A stretch of DNA of 6,188 bases from Thermodesulfobacteriota bacterium (GTDB lineage Bacteria > Desulfobacterota > DSM-4660 > Desulfatiglandales > HGW-15): assembly GCA_025454125.1 (NCBI GenBank), contig JALOPA010000135.1, positions 1 through 6,188 of the forward strand. Reading direction: 5' to 3'. Shown here piece after piece: positions 5,678 to 6,188 of this stretch. Position numbers and translations under genes: made by a program. The notes beneath the pieces were generated by a model. That model saw only the letters and a program-made list of their open reading frames with translations, ran no database searches and was not told where the DNA came from. Each line of letters opens with the position of its first letter. The stretch's first letter is position 1.

Positions 5678-5857
5678 CTACTTGATCCCGGCTACGTCCG
5701 AGATGTTCAGTTCGAGCATCTTGACGCTGGCCATGAGGCGGCTCACGTTCCGGTAGAGGGCGGGAAAATCCTCGCCCATCTTTTTGAGTTCCTCGGCCGT
5801 CTTCTTGATCGACTGAATCTTGCTGTCCAGCTCTTTGAGATCGAGTTCTTTCCCCAT
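5678..5857 (-). CDS. 59-residue helical protein of unknown function
   Basis: I do not recognise a named family. The ATG at 5857-5855 follows AGGAGG on the minus strand with a spacer of about 4 bases, and the 59-residue product MGKELDLKELDSKIQSI... to ...LNISDVAGIK has plausible composition. It is rich in Lys, Glu and Leu with spaced hydrophobic residues (IQSIKKTAEELKKMG, then LYRNVSRLMASVKMLELNI), suggesting two amphipathic helices broken at the GEDFPAL segment near residues 30-36, possibly a coiled-coil hairpin. There is no signal peptide, membrane segment or cysteine. A longer in-frame reading to 5908 would start inside the adjacent repeat element and lacks a ribosome binding site. The gene converges on the hydrolase with a 7-base gap. 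Confidence 0.7.
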   Translation of the reverse strand: MGKELDLKELDSKIQSIKKTAEELKKMGEDFPALYRNVSRLMASVKMLELNISDVAGIK

Positions 5858-5874
5858 AACGCCTCCTATTGGAG

Positions 5875-6008
5875 AAATCCGAAGCACTAAATTCGAAGCA
5901 CGAAACAAATTCCAATGGCTCTAAACCAATGTCTTTCTAAGATACTTCTAATTGGGTCCTTTGAATTTGGAGAATTGTTTCGGATTTCGAATTTCGAAAT
6001 TCGAATTT
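5875..6008. repeat. AT-rich inverted-repeat element, copy B
   Basis: The arms at 5875-5911 and 5972-6008 are inverted copies, 27 of 37 matching by hand count. The left arm reads AAATCCGAAGCACTAAATTC and onward; the right arm ends with a perfect 20-base palindrome at 5986-6005. Bases 5951-6005 match copy A (2894-2947). The element starts immediately upstream of the ribosome binding site of the 59-residue protein and ends against the hairpin at 6009, so it fills nearly all of the 180-base gap between two minus-strand genes. Size and structure suggest a MITE-like or REP-like dispersed repeat; no transposase is present in the window to link it to a mobilising element. Confidence 0.65.
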
Positions 6009-6037
6009 ACGGCAAGCTTCGTCTGGAAGCTTGCCGT
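6009..6037 (-). terminator. Strong hairpin abutting the stop codon of the right-edge gene
   Basis: ACGGCAAGCTTC (6009-6020) and GAAGCTTGCCGT (6026-6037) form a perfect 12-bp stem with a 5-base loop. On the minus strand it begins directly after the TAA at 6040-6038, where an intrinsic terminator would be expected. However, no U-tract follows on that strand (AAATTCG). On the plus strand TTTAGTGTTT follows, so it may act better against plus-strand read-through. It could also simply be a 3'-end-stabilising stem. Confidence 0.5.
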
Positions 6038-6188
6038 TTAGTGTTTCCCTCTCAGATCCTTGAACCTCTTCGCCTTGACGTCATATCTTGGGAGCGTGCC
6101 GTGGTCGTGGAACTCCAGGTTGTATCCCAGGTTGGTCTTGAGCCTCAGCTGGTCTTTGAGCTGGCCTTCGATCCGCTTGCGCTCGCCT
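6038..6188 (-). CDS. C-terminal end of an unrecognised basic protein, 5' part outside window
   Basis: Fifty codons (including the TAA at 6040-6038) are open on the minus strand to the window edge. The visible tail includes GERKRIEGQLKDQLRLKTN, then GYNLEFHDHGTLPRYDVK and ends KDLRGKH. It is strongly charged, with many Lys and Arg residues, and has an amphipathic helical stretch followed by a His/Asp/Tyr-containing segment. I cannot assign a family from this fragment. The opposite strand is also open here, but the hairpin placed exactly after the minus-strand stop and the charged, repeat-free composition favour this reading. It would be transcribed in the same direction as the 59-residue protein, 180 bases upstream of it. 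Confidence 0.5.
   Translation of the reverse strand, partial: GERKRIEGQLKDQLRLKTNLGYNLEFHDHGTLPRYDVKAKRFKDLRGKH

Noticed and set aside
6041..6188. Open frame on the plus strand at the right edge (GTG at 6041)
   Set aside because: It has no ribosome binding site and begins right after a strong hairpin; the minus-strand reading ends exactly at that hairpin and is more convincing.
1..6188. CRISPR array, tRNA, rRNA, transposase or toxin-antitoxin pair
   Set aside because: No regularly spaced identical repeats, tRNA-like fold, rRNA sequence, transposase motif or paired small genes with known toxin or antitoxin features were seen.

Overview
The window looks like a chromosomal segment of a Gram-negative bacterium, most likely a member of the Desulfobacterota (former Deltaproteobacteria). 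The reasons are a Kdo/LPS-transport gene order typical of that group (kdsA-kdsC-lptC-lptA, all on the minus strand), a DUF39-type homocysteine biosynthesis protein (common in strictly anaerobic bacteria and archaea), and AT-rich inverted-repeat elements between GC-rich genes. This assignment is an inference from gene content; no rRNA or tRNA gene is present.

Region 1 (1-2428, minus strand): kdsA, kdsC, lptC and the 5' part of lptA. KdsA condenses phosphoenolpyruvate with arabinose 5-phosphate to Kdo 8-phosphate and KdsC removes the phosphate. LptC and LptA are the inner-membrane-anchored and periplasmic parts of the bridge that carries finished LPS to the outer membrane. The block therefore joins Kdo supply to LPS export. 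A candidate promoter with an internal palindrome precedes kdsA. A second, nearly consensus promoter-like sequence lies just before lptC.

Region 2 (2429-2989): a 561-bp divergent intergenic region with no convincing gene. It holds the kdsA promoter candidate, a palindromic element of about 150 bp, and a second inverted-repeat element (copy A) that carries a small hairpin between short direct repeats.

Region 3 (2990-5670, plus strand): four closely spaced genes with good ribosome binding sites: a DUF39/HcyBio homocysteine biosynthesis protein, greA, a SlyD-like FKBP prolyl isomerase without a metal-binding tail, and a small YqiA-like alpha/beta hydrolase. Spacing suggests one transcript, though the 59-bp greA-FKBP gap leaves room for a second start.

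Region 4 (5671-6188, minus strand): a 59-residue helical protein convergent with the hydrolase, a second copy (B) of the inverted-repeat family, a strong 12-bp-stem hairpin, and the C-terminal end of an unrecognised basic protein that runs off the window.

Most of this is housekeeping. I see no defence system, phage, CRISPR array, transposase or obvious new multi-gene system. The points most worth a second look are the repeat family bordering the HcyBio-greA cluster, the CBS-less HcyBio protein with no ferredoxin partner beside it, and the promoter architecture of the LPS block.
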